64,000 bases of DNA, taken from Salegentibacter echinorum (GTDB lineage: Bacteria > Bacteroidota > Bacteroidia > Flavobacteriales > Flavobacteriaceae). Positions 8,349 to 17,273 of the stretch are shown here, piece by piece (the stretch's first letter is position 1; every line of letters begins with the position of its first letter). The stretch is taken from positions 310,001 through 374,000 of the forward strand of contig NZ_FQVT01000004.1 in the NCBI RefSeq assembly GCF_900129445.1, written 5' to 3'. The notes beneath the pieces were generated by a model. That model made no database searches, was not told where the DNA came from, and was given only the letters and a program-made list of their open reading frames with translations. The translations under genes were made by a program, and so were the position numbers.

Positions 8349-9851
8349 TTAATGTATAACATTCAATGCTAATTTTTCTGAAGAATTAGCCTGTACCTTT
8401 TTAAATTCAACAGGATTGTCTTTTATACTTTTGTTCCAGAATGGAATCATTTCTGTCAGCTTATCTTGCCATTCCTGTTGCTTTAATTTCTCGGGATAGG
8501 CAAGCTGGATAACTTCCAACATAATATGCACAGCTACCGATGCACCGGGAGATGCACCTAACAAGGCCGTAATGGTACCGTCTTTACTGTGAACCACATC
8601 GGTGCCAAATTCCAGGATGCCGCCCTGTTCCTTGTCCCTTTTTATGATTTGCACTCGCTTGCCGGCAACTTTTAAGTCCCAATCTTCATCTTTAGCATCT
8701 TTTATAAATTTTCTAAGTTCCTCCATTCTGTCGCTATGCCCCATGCTCACCTGCTTAATTAAATATTCTGTAAGCGGAAGATTATGCCAAAATACACCCC
8801 ACATAGAAGGAATATTATCGAGATTGATGCTTTTTATAAGGTCTAATTTTGAACCTTCTTTTAGAAATTTAGTGGTAAAACCTGCGAAAGGTCCAAATAG
8901 CAATTCTTTCTTTCCATTAATATATCTTGTGTCCAGGTGAGGAGTGGACATGGGAGGAGCATCGGGTCCTGCTTTACTGTACACCTTGGCATCGTGTTTT
9001 GCGATGACCTCGGGATTATTGCAGGTAAGCCATTGCCCATCTACCGGAAACCCGCCATAGCCATCTTTTTCTTCAATTTCTACTTTTTGCAATAATGGCA
9101 GTGCGCCACCACCGGCACCAATAAAAACATGCTCGGCGTCGTAGTAAGTAATTTGCCCCGATTTAAGATCCTTTGTTTTTACCAACCATTCCAGTTCTTT
9201 TTCGGGATCTACATCTAAAACATCGGTATTTCGCAAAACCCGAACATCGAATTGTTTTTCTAATATTTTAAAATATTTTTGGGTAAGATCTTCAAAATTC
9301 ACTTCGGTGCCTATCTCCATACGAGTGCCGGCCATTTTCTGGTTTTCCCTGCCTTTGGCAATTAGTGGAAACCATTTTGCTAATGTCTTATGGTCTTCAG
9401 AAAATTGCATTTCTTCAAACATCGCGGTTTTAGTGAGGGCTTCAAAACGTTTTTTTAGAAAAGTAACATCCTCTTCGCCTGTTACCCAGCTATGATGTGG
9501 TACCGAATGAATAAAATCTTTGGGTTCTATAATCAATTTTTGTTCTACCAAATAGCTCCAAAATTGTTTGCTGGTTTCAAATTGACTAAATATTTCTAGC
9601 GCCTTGCTTATATCTATGCTTCCGTCCTCTTTTTGTGGCGTGTAATTGAGTTCGCAAAGAGCCGAATGTCCCGTGCCCGCGTTATTCCAGGCGCCAGAAC
9701 TTTCTTCTGCCACCTTATCGAGTTTTTCAAAAATAATAATCTTAAGCTTTGGGTCTATGAGTTTTAGCATTAAGGAAAGGGTAGCGCTCATAATTCCGCC
9801 CCCGGCACAGATAAGGTCGTAATTGTTTTCTTCGTGTACTTTTTTCGACAT
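8349..9851 (-). CDS. mqo: Malate:quinone oxidoreductase
   Basis: Peripheral membrane FAD enzyme that oxidises malate to oxaloacetate and passes electrons to the quinone pool (menaquinone in this phylum). Seen: N-terminal dinucleotide-binding motif AGGGIMSATLSLML at 16-29, the family stretch EESSGAWNNAGTGHSALCE near residue 50, and GASPGASVAVHIMLEV near the C-terminus. Length 500 matches the family. The start ATG 9851 gives MSKKVHEENNYDLICAGGG, one of two plausible short N-termini. Monocistronic by layout; no regulator is adjacent. Confidence 0.96.
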   Translation of the reverse strand: MSKKVHEENNYDLICAGGGIMSATLSLMLKLIDPKLKIIIFEKLDKVAEESSGAWNNAGTGHSALCELNYTPQKEDGSIDISKALEIFSQFETSKQFWSYLVEQKLIIEPKDFIHSVPHHSWVTGEEDVTFLKKRFEALTKTAMFEEMQFSEDHKTLAKWFPLIAKGRENQKMAGTRMEIGTEVNFEDLTQKYFKILEKQFDVRVLRNTDVLDVDPEKELEWLVKTKDLKSGQITYYDAEHVFIGAGGGALPLLQKVEIEEKDGYGGFPVDGQWLTCNNPEVIAKHDAKVYSKAGPDAPPMSTPHLDTRYINGKKELLFGPFAGFTTKFLKEGSKLDLIKSINLDNIPSMWGVFWHNLPLTEYLIKQVSMGHSDRMEELRKFIKDAKDEDWDLKVAGKRVQIIKRDKEQGGILEFGTDVVHSKDGTITALLGASPGASVAVHIMLEVIQLAYPEKLKQQEWQDKLTEMIPFWNKSIKDNPVEFKKVQANSSEKLALNVIH

Positions 9852-10065
9852 AGCTTGGTTTTATCCAAATGTAGAAAAAGAAGCAATAAATCTTAGCTAA
9901 TAAAATATTAAAGCTTGAAGTGCTTTTTTTAATACTGAAATCTATTTAAAGTCTTTTATATTTTATCAATTCAGGTAATACCTATTTTTACTCATCATAC
10001 TCATTTGAAAAAAGACATACTGTAACCTTTAGGATCTTTAATCTTTAAGCAGATGTTATTGAAAT

Positions 10066-10089
10066 AAAAAAAACCTGTCAGGGAACAGG
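10066..10089 (-). terminator. Terminator after the DUF4369 lipoprotein gene
   Basis: Read on the minus strand, CCTGT and ACAGG close a six-base loop and are followed by a run of eight T. It starts about 28 bp beyond the stop at 10117. Confidence 0.65.
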
Positions 10090-10116
10090 GGCGCTAATTT
10101 TTCAGAATTAAAACGA

Positions 10117-10866
10117 TTAATTCTCGGTTTCAGTTTCAACTTCTTTAATGTTCTCTTTTTGTTTTTCTTCCTTTTTTCGCTCTTTTAGATAGTCTTTTAA
10201 CTGCTCGCCATAAAGTGATTTTTTAACCTTAGGCTTTAGGGATGTATAGATGGTATCGAGGTATTTAATATTGGCATCAAATACTTCTGAAAGTGCCAAA
10301 TATGGAGCGATCTCCAAATCTTTGTTGTTTATGGCAAAGTTCACGGTATAAAGATACTTTCTTTTAAGCAAGCCTTCATATTGCTTGTCTATCGCCATTA
10401 TTTTTTCTTCATCCTTTTCTTTTTGGGCTTCGAAGTTTTCCTTAATTAGGTCCAGGTTTTTATCGTTAAAACGCGTCATCATCTGGCGGTATTCTTCCAG
10501 CTTTTCCTGGTTTTTGGCTCCGGTTATCTCAACATCTGTCCCAAATTTTTCCAGGCTGGTTTTAATGGTAACTTCCCCTTTTTCAGCAAAAAAATCTATG
10601 CGATCATCATACTGTGAATTATCCACTTTGTTGAGGTAGAGGTACATAATTTGCGGACTCTCTATATAGGTCTCTAAACTGATGTTATCATTGCCGCTCA
10701 CCACAACAGAGTCTAGATTTACCATAAGGCTATCCTCAATCTTTTGCAGATAAACAGTACCTTTTCTCAATCCTTCGATATTCGCGTTTACTACAAGGTT
10801 GCTTTCTTTCTTGTTACAGGAACTAAAGGCAATAATCGCCAGTAAAAGAATGCTTATTTTTTTCAT
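10117..10866 (-). CDS. DUF4369-type lipoprotein
   Basis: Probable periplasm-facing lipoprotein of 249 residues. Seen: signal peptide with SPII lipobox FSSC (Cys18), then an N-terminal beta domain like DUF4369 (GLRKGTVYLQKIEDS near residues 34-48), followed by a helical charged region rich in K and E. DUF4369 is typically fused to a thioredoxin-like domain for cytochrome or disulfide chemistry in Bacteroidota, but here no CxxC motif follows, so the thioredoxin part is absent and the C-terminus is low complexity (KERKKEEKQKE). Single gene with its own terminator. Function unknown. Confidence 0.8.
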   Translation of the reverse strand: MKKISILLLAIIAFSSCNKKESNLVVNANIEGLRKGTVYLQKIEDSLMVNLDSVVVSGNDNISLETYIESPQIMYLYLNKVDNSQYDDRIDFFAEKGEVTIKTSLEKFGTDVEITGAKNQEKLEEYRQMMTRFNDKNLDLIKENFEAQKEKDEEKIMAIDKQYEGLLKRKYLYTVNFAINNKDLEIAPYLALSEVFDANIKYLDTIYTSLKPKVKKSLYGEQLKDYLKERKKEEKQKENIKEVETETEN

Positions 10867-10935
10867 TTTTTTGGTTTCAGATTAGATAACAAATATCTTA
10901 TAATTTTAGTTTTTAGCGTTGTTGTTGCGTAAAAC

Positions 10936-10960
10936 TTTTACTCGATAATCGAGATTTAAA
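10936..10960. repeat. Dispersed palindromic repeat CTCGATAATCGAG, copy 1
   Basis: Core palindrome at 10941-10953 with flanks TTTTA and ATTTAAA that are shared with the copies at 34668-34692 and 46557-46581. Confidence 0.85.
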
Positions 10961-11088
10961 TACTTAAATTTTGAACTTTCATCTACATGGATAAGTTTCA
11001 ATTTATTATCAGGTCTTGCGTTTTATTTTTAACTTCAGGAAAACCTTTAAAAATAATTTCTTCTGAATTTTTTATTGCTGAAGACAAC

Positions 11089-12354
11089 TTAACTTCCGGC
11101 AGCAATTTGCATTAAAATAGTGGTCAAGATAGCGCCATAAGTTCCTACTACATAACCGAAAACGGCCAGCAGAACACCAACTGTTGCCAGGGAAGGATGA
11201 AATGCGGCTGCCACTACCGGCGCAGAAGCAGCTCCTCCCACGTTCGCCTGACTTCCAACGGCCAGGAAAAAGTAAGGTGCTTTTATAATCTTTGCGGTAA
11301 CAAATAGGAAAATGACGTGAATGGACATCCAAATCAAACCAATTCCTATTAGCCCGGGATTGTCGAAAACCATTCCTAAATCCATTTTCATTCCAATTGT
11401 AGCTACCAGGATATAAATAAAAATACTACCCAATTTACTGGCACCGGCGCCTTCATAAGATTTTAGTTTTGTAAATGAAAAAGCAATTCCCACCGCGGTA
11501 GAAATGGTAATCATCCAAAAGAAAGAGGAGGAAAACGAGGAAAGCGCACTTTTTTTGTCGTTAAAAACCTCAAAATTTGAAGATAAGAAGACCGAAATAT
11601 TATCGGCTCCCCAATGTGCCAGACCCACGGTTACAAAAGCCAGGGACAGCATAATGATATAATCTGGTAAGGTGGGATTTCGCGTAACACTTTCAGCATA
11701 ATCAGAAACTTTTTCTTTAAGTTCTGTTATGGCAGAGTTATCTGCTTTTAGCCATTTGTCGATTTTATCACTCTTACCAATCCCCATAAGTAATCCGGCC
11801 ATAAGCAGGTTTGCCACTACAATATCTACCAATACCATCCCGCCGTATAACTCGGGGTTGTATTCGTAAATTTCGAGCATAGCTGCCTGGTTGGCCCCAC
11901 CGCCAATCCAGCTTCCGGCAATGGTAGAAAGTCCGCGCCATATCGCGTCTGGGCCGGCTCCACCAACGGTTTCTGGGGAGATGGCAGATACGATTAAGAT
12001 GGCCAGGGGACCGCCCACTACAATTCCTATGGTGCCGGCAAAAAACATGATAAGGGCTTTCGGCCCCAGATTAAAAATGGCTTTTAAGTCTATACTCAAG
12101 GTCATTAAGACCAGTGCGGCTGGTAATAAATACCGACTGGCTACAAAATATAGCTGTGAAGTACTGTCGTCTATTAAGCCCAGGGAATTAAAAATTGCCG
12201 GTAATAAATAACACATCAATAAAGCCGGAACTACCGCATAGAATTTTTTCCAAAAACCTTCTTTTTTAGAAGACGTAAAAAATACAAAGCCCAAAGCGAG
12301 CATTAATAATCCAAAGACAATTGCATCATTAGTAAAAACCGGGGTATTCTCCAT
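11089..12354 (-). CDS. DUF819 family membrane protein
   Basis: Polytopic inner-membrane protein of 421 residues with about ten to eleven hydrophobic segments. Seen: family-like glycine-rich stretch STIAGSWIGGGANQAAMLE near residue 155 and a second glycine/alanine-rich segment SQANVGGAASAPVVAAA near residue 375, the two-fold repeat expected of a transporter-like fold. DUF819 proteins (Bacillus YjcL-like) are distant relatives of gluconate/citrate-type or bile-acid-type carriers, and no substrate is established. A shifted-frame 86-residue ORF over its C-terminus is a shadow. The gene stands alone between two gaps. Confidence 0.88.
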   Translation of the reverse strand: MENTPVFTNDAIVFGLLMLALGFVFFTSSKKEGFWKKFYAVVPALLMCYLLPAIFNSLGLIDDSTSQLYFVASRYLLPAALVLMTLSIDLKAIFNLGPKALIMFFAGTIGIVVGGPLAILIVSAISPETVGGAGPDAIWRGLSTIAGSWIGGGANQAAMLEIYEYNPELYGGMVLVDIVVANLLMAGLLMGIGKSDKIDKWLKADNSAITELKEKVSDYAESVTRNPTLPDYIIMLSLAFVTVGLAHWGADNISVFLSSNFEVFNDKKSALSSFSSSFFWMITISTAVGIAFSFTKLKSYEGAGASKLGSIFIYILVATIGMKMDLGMVFDNPGLIGIGLIWMSIHVIFLFVTAKIIKAPYFFLAVGSQANVGGAASAPVVAAAFHPSLATVGVLLAVFGYVVGTYGAILTTILMQIAAGS

Positions 12355-12821
12355 TGTAATTATTTTATAGCGGCGCCAAAATACAATATTTCTTAAACTT
12401 TTCTTAAGGAATAAGTCTGTAAATGCAGATATTGAAAAATACAGTTATCTAGTTGAAGATTCAAGACCGCTTCGTTGCAGGAAAAAAGAAAAAAGACTAA
12501 ACTAGAAGGTGCTTGTTTTTAGAAAATTATAGGGTAGAGGTTTTCTTTAGGTTACGCTGAGCTTTTCGAATTGTGGCGGGTTCCCAAGTCTTTTTCTCTA
12601 CATCCAGGACTTTGGTTTATAGCATAATGGTTAGGTGAGAAACCTTGACAGGCTAGGCTGAGTATAATGAATTGAGGTTAATGATAAAAAGCAAAAAATG
12701 TAACCTTCAAATGGAATTGTTAACTCAGGTTTAGCCTGTCGAAGTACTGTCAATAAGAAATTTCAGCAGTATTTCAATTGAACTTCATTAATTAGATGTG
12801 AATCTCAAATTACCAGCCGTT
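12355..12821. other. Intergenic gap with an inverted-repeat pair
   Basis: 467 bp without a gene. It holds two inverted arms: CCTTGACAGGCTAGGCTGAG (12643-12662) and its imperfect complement ACTCAGGTTTAGCCTGTCGA (12723-12742). A related GTTACGCTGAGCTTTTCGAA is at about 12551-12570. These resemble the GTCACGCTGAGC-TTGTCGAAG intergenic repeats common in Bacteroidota. Confidence 0.6.
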
Positions 12822-13634
12822 TTATGCTATTTTAAACAATTCCTTTAAGCTTTGGGCTACACCATCTTCTTTTCCACTTTTTGTGATAATATTGGCAACT
12901 TCTAAAACTTCTTCCCGGGCATTACCAACTGCTACCCCGAGACCAACGCCCTTAATCATCTCCACATCGTTGTAATTATCTCCAAAGGCTATGGTTTCTT
13001 CAGTTTTTAAGTTGAAATGATTGTCAAGTAAATATTTAATGGCCGTAAGTTTAGATATTTTTTTATCAGAAATTTCCAGGTAGGTGGGTTTAGAGCGATA
13101 TAAATGTAATTGTGCTCCATAATGCTTATCCAGAAAATTTTTAATCGCATCTATATGCGCTTCATCTCCCATGGCCATAATTTTATGAGCGCCTTTTTCT
13201 TCCTTTTTCCAGGTATCTAAGACTTCCCGATTGCTTTTTAACTGTGCCTTTACCTGGGTGTTATTTTCTTCTCTTGCGGTCCATTGGTCATTTTGTGGTA
13301 CAAACCATTCGTCTTTGTGGTAAAGGCTTAAATGACATTTCTGTTCCTGATTAAAATCCAGCAGGGATTCGAGGATATTTAGAGGGATTTCTGTAGAAGA
13401 TACGGCTTCTCCGTCAACCAGGATTAACCCGCCGTTATAGCAAATTATAGGTTGTTTTTCTATATCCAGGTCTTTTTGCAGATGTCTCATGGCAGCCGGC
13501 ATTCTGGCCGAAATCAACACAAACGGCAATTCATCTTTTAAAGTTTTTATGGTTTTGATTGTAGTGGGGGACAGTTCCCGGTCATAATTTAATAAAGTTC
13601 CATCAATGTCTGTAAAAACGATTTTGTATTCCAT
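12822..13634 (-). CDS. HAD-superfamily phosphatase, Cof type (IIB)
   Basis: Cytoplasmic phosphatase of the Cof/YbiV-like group that acts on sugar phosphates or nucleotide metabolites. Seen: motif I DIDGTLL (8-14) with nucleophile and acid-base aspartates, motif II S/T near residue 42 (LISARMP), motif III lysine, and motif IV GDNYNDVEMI near residue 218; the type IIB cap lies between. Length 270 is typical. It is the last gene of an SPFH / hydrolase / ribbon-helix-helix operon; its ATG overlaps the stop of the small gene upstream (TAATG), indicating coupled translation. Substrate unknown. Confidence 0.92.
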   Translation of the reverse strand: MEYKIVFTDIDGTLLNYDRELSPTTIKTIKTLKDELPFVLISARMPAAMRHLQKDLDIEKQPIICYNGGLILVDGEAVSSTEIPLNILESLLDFNQEQKCHLSLYHKDEWFVPQNDQWTAREENNTQVKAQLKSNREVLDTWKKEEKGAHKIMAMGDEAHIDAIKNFLDKHYGAQLHLYRSKPTYLEISDKKISKLTAIKYLLDNHFNLKTEETIAFGDNYNDVEMIKGVGLGVAVGNAREEVLEVANIITKSGKEDGVAQSLKELFKIA

Positions 13635-13801
13635 TATTTTTCTTCTTTTTTCTTTCTAGGGTGTCTTCCGGCTTCCTTTAAGGCTTTATCCAACATCCAC
13701 TCAAGCTGTCCATTGGTGCTCCTAAACTCGTCGGAAGCCCATTTCTCAATGGCTTTGAGCATCTTCTCATCTATCCTTAACGCGAATGCTTTTTTACTCA
13801 T
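13634..13801 (-). CDS. Arc-type ribbon-helix-helix protein, 55 residues
   Basis: Small gene read directly between the HAD and hydrolase genes. It encodes 55 residues starting MSKKAFALRIDEKMLKAIEK. Seen: an N-terminal strand (AFALRID), then two helices (EKMLKAIEKWASDEF; NGQLEWMLDKALKEAG), the pattern of Arc/MetJ-type DNA-binding proteins, and a basic tail HPRKKKEEK. The start lies one base after the hydrolase stop, and its TAA overlaps the HAD ATG, so it is embedded in the operon and very likely real. It may autoregulate this operon; no toxin gene is adjacent, so I do not call it an antitoxin. Confidence 0.85.
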   Translation of the reverse strand: MSKKAFALRIDEKMLKAIEKWASDEFRSTNGQLEWMLDKALKEAGRHPRKKKEEK

Positions 13802-13802
13802 T

Positions 13803-14753
13803 TTAATTATTTTCCAAATTTTTAATAAAATCTGTCAATACCCAAATTATTTCGGGATGAAGTGGTTTCTCAGGCAAATTATAACTTGCTGCATTTTGGT
13901 CTTTCTCTTCTTCTTTAATCTCCTTAAATATATGGTTCATGTCTTTCACCAAAACCAGGTCTGAATTTAAAGCGGCACTATCCAGCATTTTAGCCTGGTC
14001 TTCCTCTACCTGTAAATCCCTCGTTCCGTCTATAATTAAAACCGGTATATCTAATTTTGCAATTTCTTCGGAAGGATTATATTTTATCCACGAGGCTAAA
14101 AAGTCCTGGGAGTCTTTAGTGAAAAAAGATCCAAATAGAGCAGGATAATTCTCTGTACTGCCATTTTCTTTTATTTCTTTAAAAGCAGTTTTTAAATCAT
14201 CTCTGGCCGATGGAACTTGCCGGGAAAGCTGTTTTACAAGAATGTGATCTACGCTTTCTCCTAAGCCGGCTAAAGAGATAAAAGCATCAGCTTTATTTTT
14301 TGCAGCTACCATACCAATTAGGGAGCCCTGGCTATGCCCGGCAACAATATAGCGGCTAAACTTATTTTCTGCTTTAAAGTAATTCAGGATACTTTTAGCA
14401 TCGGTAATAAAGTCATCAAAAGAAATAGATTTTAAACCTAGTTCCTGCATTTTTAGGCTGCGTTTGTCGAACCTAAAGCTCGCGATGCCATTTTCAGCTA
14501 ATTGATGCGCGATTTCCTTTGCAAAATCGCTATTGTTCCCCATACCGGCTGGAGAATTTCCATTCCTGTTAGTTGGCCCAGAGCCCTGGATGAGTATGAT
14601 TAATGGGACATTTTTACTAGAGGATGGAACAACCAGATTTCCTTCAATGAATTTATTTATTGTGACCGTATCTTCGGTGAAATTTTGCGCTTCACTTATA
14701 CCAGGAATAACTCCGAAGCACAAACAAAACAATAAAACTCTTAGCTTTTTCAT
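13803..14753 (-). CDS. Secreted alpha/beta hydrolase
   Basis: Serine hydrolase of 316 residues exported by the Sec route. Seen: signal peptide 1-22 (cleavage after SEA), oxyanion-region QGSGPTNRNGNS near residue 56, nucleophile elbow GHSQGS near residue 139, catalytic aspartate in IDGTRDLQ near residue 243 and histidine in KDMNHIFKE near residue 275. The fold matches dienelactone hydrolase/prolyl-peptidase-like esterases; no substrate can be read. It starts three bases after the SPFH stop and is followed after one base by the ribbon-helix-helix gene, so it is in the middle of the operon. Confidence 0.88.
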   Translation of the reverse strand: MKKLRVLLFCLCFGVIPGISEAQNFTEDTVTINKFIEGNLVVPSSSKNVPLIILIQGSGPTNRNGNSPAGMGNNSDFAKEIAHQLAENGIASFRFDKRSLKMQELGLKSISFDDFITDAKSILNYFKAENKFSRYIVAGHSQGSLIGMVAAKNKADAFISLAGLGESVDHILVKQLSRQVPSARDDLKTAFKEIKENGSTENYPALFGSFFTKDSQDFLASWIKYNPSEEIAKLDIPVLIIDGTRDLQVEEDQAKMLDSAALNSDLVLVKDMNHIFKEIKEEEKDQNAASYNLPEKPLHPEIIWVLTDFIKNLENN

Positions 14754-14756
14754 CTT

Positions 14757-15617
14757 CTAATGGTTTAACGTGCCAGTATTTATTACCGGCGTCGCATCCC
14801 TATCACTGCACAATACCACCATTAAATTGCTTACCATGGCGGTCCTTTTTTCTGCATCAAATTCTACCAATTGTTTTTCGTTTAGGTCGTTTAAGGCCAT
14901 TTCTACCATACTTACTGCACCTTCTACAATTTTGTGACGCGCAGCAACAATGGCGGTAGCTTGTTGTCTTTTTAACATGGCGCTGGCAATTTCATTGGCA
15001 TAGGCCAGGTAACCAATGCGAGCTTCTAAAACCTCAATTCCGGCTATGTTTAAGCGTTCTTCCAATTCCTTTTCCAGCGCGTCACTAACTTCGTTTACAC
15101 TAGAACGTAAAGTGATATCTTCATCCAGGCCTTCATCGGCAAAATTATCATAAGGGTATAAACTGGCAAGTTTTCGCACCGCTGCATCGGTTTGTACCAC
15201 TACGAAATTCTCAAAAACATCTACATCAAAAGAAGCTTTATAAGTGTCTAGAACACGCCAAACTAAAATGGTACTAATCATTACCGGGTTCCCTAATTTG
15301 TCATTTACTTTGAGGCGTTCGCTGTCAAAATTGCGTGCCCTAAGCGAAATTTTCTTCTTGGTATAAAATGGATTTACCCAAAAAAGTCCGTTTTGTTTTA
15401 CAGTGCCACGATAATCCCCAAAAAGTAGGAGCACTCGTGATTCATTAGGGTTTACAAGAATTAATCCCGGGAGGATAAAAAGGGCAATCACGATGCCAAG
15501 TATAAACCAGCCGTTTGTTAACAATACAAAGCCTACGATGCTTCCGAAGAATAAAATTAAAAAAACGAAAAGCATGATGTAGCCATTTGAGCCCTGAAGT
15601 TCTTTTTCCTGATTCAT
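14757..15617 (-). CDS. SPFH-domain (stomatin/prohibitin-like) membrane protein
   Basis: Membrane scaffold protein of 286 residues. Seen: two closely spaced hydrophobic segments at about 13-33 and 35-52, then an SPFH/Band 7 domain (NESRVLLLFGDYRGTVKQNG; VLVWRV-like segment; AASAML-type helix ANEIASAMLKRQQA near residue 210) and a helical tail. The group forms oligomers at the inner membrane and often partners with proteases or other membrane enzymes. First gene of the operon with the hydrolase, ribbon-helix-helix and HAD genes. Start ATG 15617 gives a hydrophilic MNQEKELQGSNGY lead before the membrane anchor. Confidence 0.9.
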   Translation of the reverse strand: MNQEKELQGSNGYIMLFVFLILFFGSIVGFVLLTNGWFILGIVIALFILPGLILVNPNESRVLLLFGDYRGTVKQNGLFWVNPFYTKKKISLRARNFDSERLKVNDKLGNPVMISTILVWRVLDTYKASFDVDVFENFVVVQTDAAVRKLASLYPYDNFADEGLDEDITLRSSVNEVSDALEKELEERLNIAGIEVLEARIGYLAYANEIASAMLKRQQATAIVAARHKIVEGAVSMVEMALNDLNEKQLVEFDAEKRTAMVSNLMVVLCSDRDATPVINTGTLNH

Positions 15618-15714
15618 AAGATTTAGTTTATTTGATATTGAATTGATATCATAAATATATTATATTAAAATGATAAGCTACTAAATTTTAACATTAAAAA
15701 CATACGGTCTTCCT

Positions 15715-15722
15715 TATCTTTG
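15715..15722 (+). promoter_or_regulatory. Possible -7 element for the S1/P1 nuclease gene
   Basis: TATCTTTG matches TAnnTTTG and lies 49 bp before the ATG at 15772. I see no good -33 TTTG at the expected distance, so this is tentative. Confidence 0.4.
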
Positions 15723-15771
15723 CTGAAAAATAGCTTTTTAAAGGCTAAAAACTTATCTAAATAATAGTTAC

Positions 15772-16557
15772 ATGAAAAAAATACTGATCCTTAGCTTGAT
15801 GTTATTGAGTATAAACATAAGTTTCGCGAATTTGGATAATGATTGGGGGAAAACCGGGCATCGTGCTACCGGTGAAATTGCCGAAAATTATTTGAGCAAG
15901 AAAGCTAAGAAGGCGGTAAATAAAATATTAAACGGACAGGGCCTGGCATTTGTAGCCAATTATGCCGATGATATTAAAAGTGATCCTGAATTTAGAAAAT
16001 ACAGCCCATGGCATTATGTGAACCTGGCTGAAGGAGAGACCGAGTATAATCCAGAAACAGCCAATCCTAAAGGGGATCTTTACCAGGCTATCATGAAGTG
16101 TAAAGAAGTGCTTAAAAGTAAGTCTGCCACGAAAAAGGAAAAGCAGTTTTATTTAAAAATGCTGGTGCACTTTGTTGGGGATCTTCACCAACCTTTCCAC
16201 GTGGGGCGTGGCGCCGATAAAGGTGGTAATGACATCCAGGTGCGCTGGTATAAAAAAGGATCTAACCTGCATAGGGTTTGGGATAGTGAAATGCTTAATT
16301 CCTACCAAATGAGTTATACCGAATTAGCCGCAAACAGTCCTGATTTAAGCAGAAAAGAAATTAAAGCCATAGAAGAAGGAGAGCTTATTGATTGGGTTTA
16401 TGAATCTAAAGATCTAGCTACTAAGTTATATGACTCGGTAGAAATTGGAGAGAAATTGGGTTATAAATACATGTACAATTACCTGCCTACAGTACTAGAA
16501 CAATTGCAAAAAGGCGGAATTCGACTGGCTAAAATCCTAAACGAAATTTACGGATAA
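15772..16557 (+). CDS. S1/P1-type nuclease, secreted
   Basis: Zinc-dependent single-strand nuclease or 3'-nucleotidase exported to the periplasm or beyond. Seen: signal peptide about 1-19 (cut after FA), mature N-terminus with W25 and H30 in DWGKTGHR (zinc ligands in this family include the N-terminal tryptophan), HFVGDLHQPFHVG near residue 128 with further metal ligands, and NLHRVWDSEML near residue 175. Length 261 matches bacterial members. It likely supplies phosphate or nucleosides from extracellular nucleic acid. Its stop codon directly abuts the stop of the convergent alkB-like gene with no spacer. Confidence 0.93.
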   Translation: MKKILILSLMLLSINISFANLDNDWGKTGHRATGEIAENYLSKKAKKAVNKILNGQGLAFVANYADDIKSDPEFRKYSPWHYVNLAEGETEYNPETANPKGDLYQAIMKCKEVLKSKSATKKEKQFYLKMLVHFVGDLHQPFHVGRGADKGGNDIQVRWYKKGSNLHRVWDSEMLNSYQMSYTELAANSPDLSRKEIKAIEEGELIDWVYESKDLATKLYDSVEIGEKLGYKYMYNYLPTVLEQLQKGGIRLAKILNEIYG

Positions 16558-17148
16558 TCACATATTGTAAACTTTTCTAAAGGTGAGATTTATTCGTGGT
16601 GAAACTTTTATTTTAGTTTTTGGGAGTTGGTGTTTCCAGTGATGTTGCATACCACCTTGCATTAATAATAAACTGCCGTGGTTAAGAATTAGCTCATCTT
16701 TTAAGGATTTTTGTGTTTTATGTTTCCATCGAAACCTTCTTTTCCCACCAAGACTTAAGGAAGCAATCACCGGGTTTTTTCCCAGTACTTTTTCATCATC
16801 GGCGTGCCAACCCATACTATCCTGTCCATCGCGATAAAGGTTGGCTAGGCAGGTATTGAATTTAACTCTGGAAACCGCTTCAAGCTTTTTCATCAATTTC
16901 TTAATTTCTGAAGGAAAACTTTCAGGTTGCCATTGCAAGCCAGAGTAGGTGTAAGAAACTCCTTTTTCCGCAAAAAAAGTAGTCAGTCGCGGTTGAGGAA
17001 TGTTTTTGCCAAAAATTTTGATGTTTTTTTGCTGCCAGGAAATAGCTCTATACAGACTATCGTAAAGTGAGTTGGCTTCTTCAGGCTTTAGAAAGTCTGG
17101 ATAATAAACTAATTCGGCATCTTGGTATTTAAAAAGCTGCGATTTCAT
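16558..17148 (-). CDS. AlkB-like 2-oxoglutarate/Fe(II) dioxygenase
   Basis: Predicted nucleic-acid demethylase that repairs N-alkylated bases. Seen: HxD iron motif at H115/D117 (GWHADDEKVLG), third iron ligand H173 (HHWKHQLP), and the 2-oxoglutarate-binding RxNxTFR at 185-191. Length 196 and the FAEKGVSYTYSGLQW stretch place it with ALKBH2/3-like bacterial AlkB homologs. It is convergent with the S1/P1 nuclease, stop to stop with no gap. No Ada-like gene is in sight. Confidence 0.93.
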   Translation of the reverse strand: MKSQLFKYQDAELVYYPDFLKPEEANSLYDSLYRAISWQQKNIKIFGKNIPQPRLTTFFAEKGVSYTYSGLQWQPESFPSEIKKLMKKLEAVSRVKFNTCLANLYRDGQDSMGWHADDEKVLGKNPVIASLSLGGKRRFRWKHKTQKSLKDELILNHGSLLLMQGGMQHHWKHQLPKTKIKVSPRINLTFRKVYNM

Positions 17149-17273
17149 TTTATTCTAGTAACAGGCTTTAACGTGTTTTTCAGCATTAAATTTCAGGAAA
17201 AAGAATGAGGAATATTGCTGTTTTCCGAAGAAAAAGGGAGAGACTGCATATTTAGCTTCAGAAATATTTCCAA

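Noticed and set aside
12822-13801. Ribbon-helix-helix gene as the antitoxin of a toxin-antitoxin pair with the HAD gene
   Set aside because: The partner is a full-length Cof-type phosphatase with all motifs, not a toxin fold; the operon context fits regulation better.
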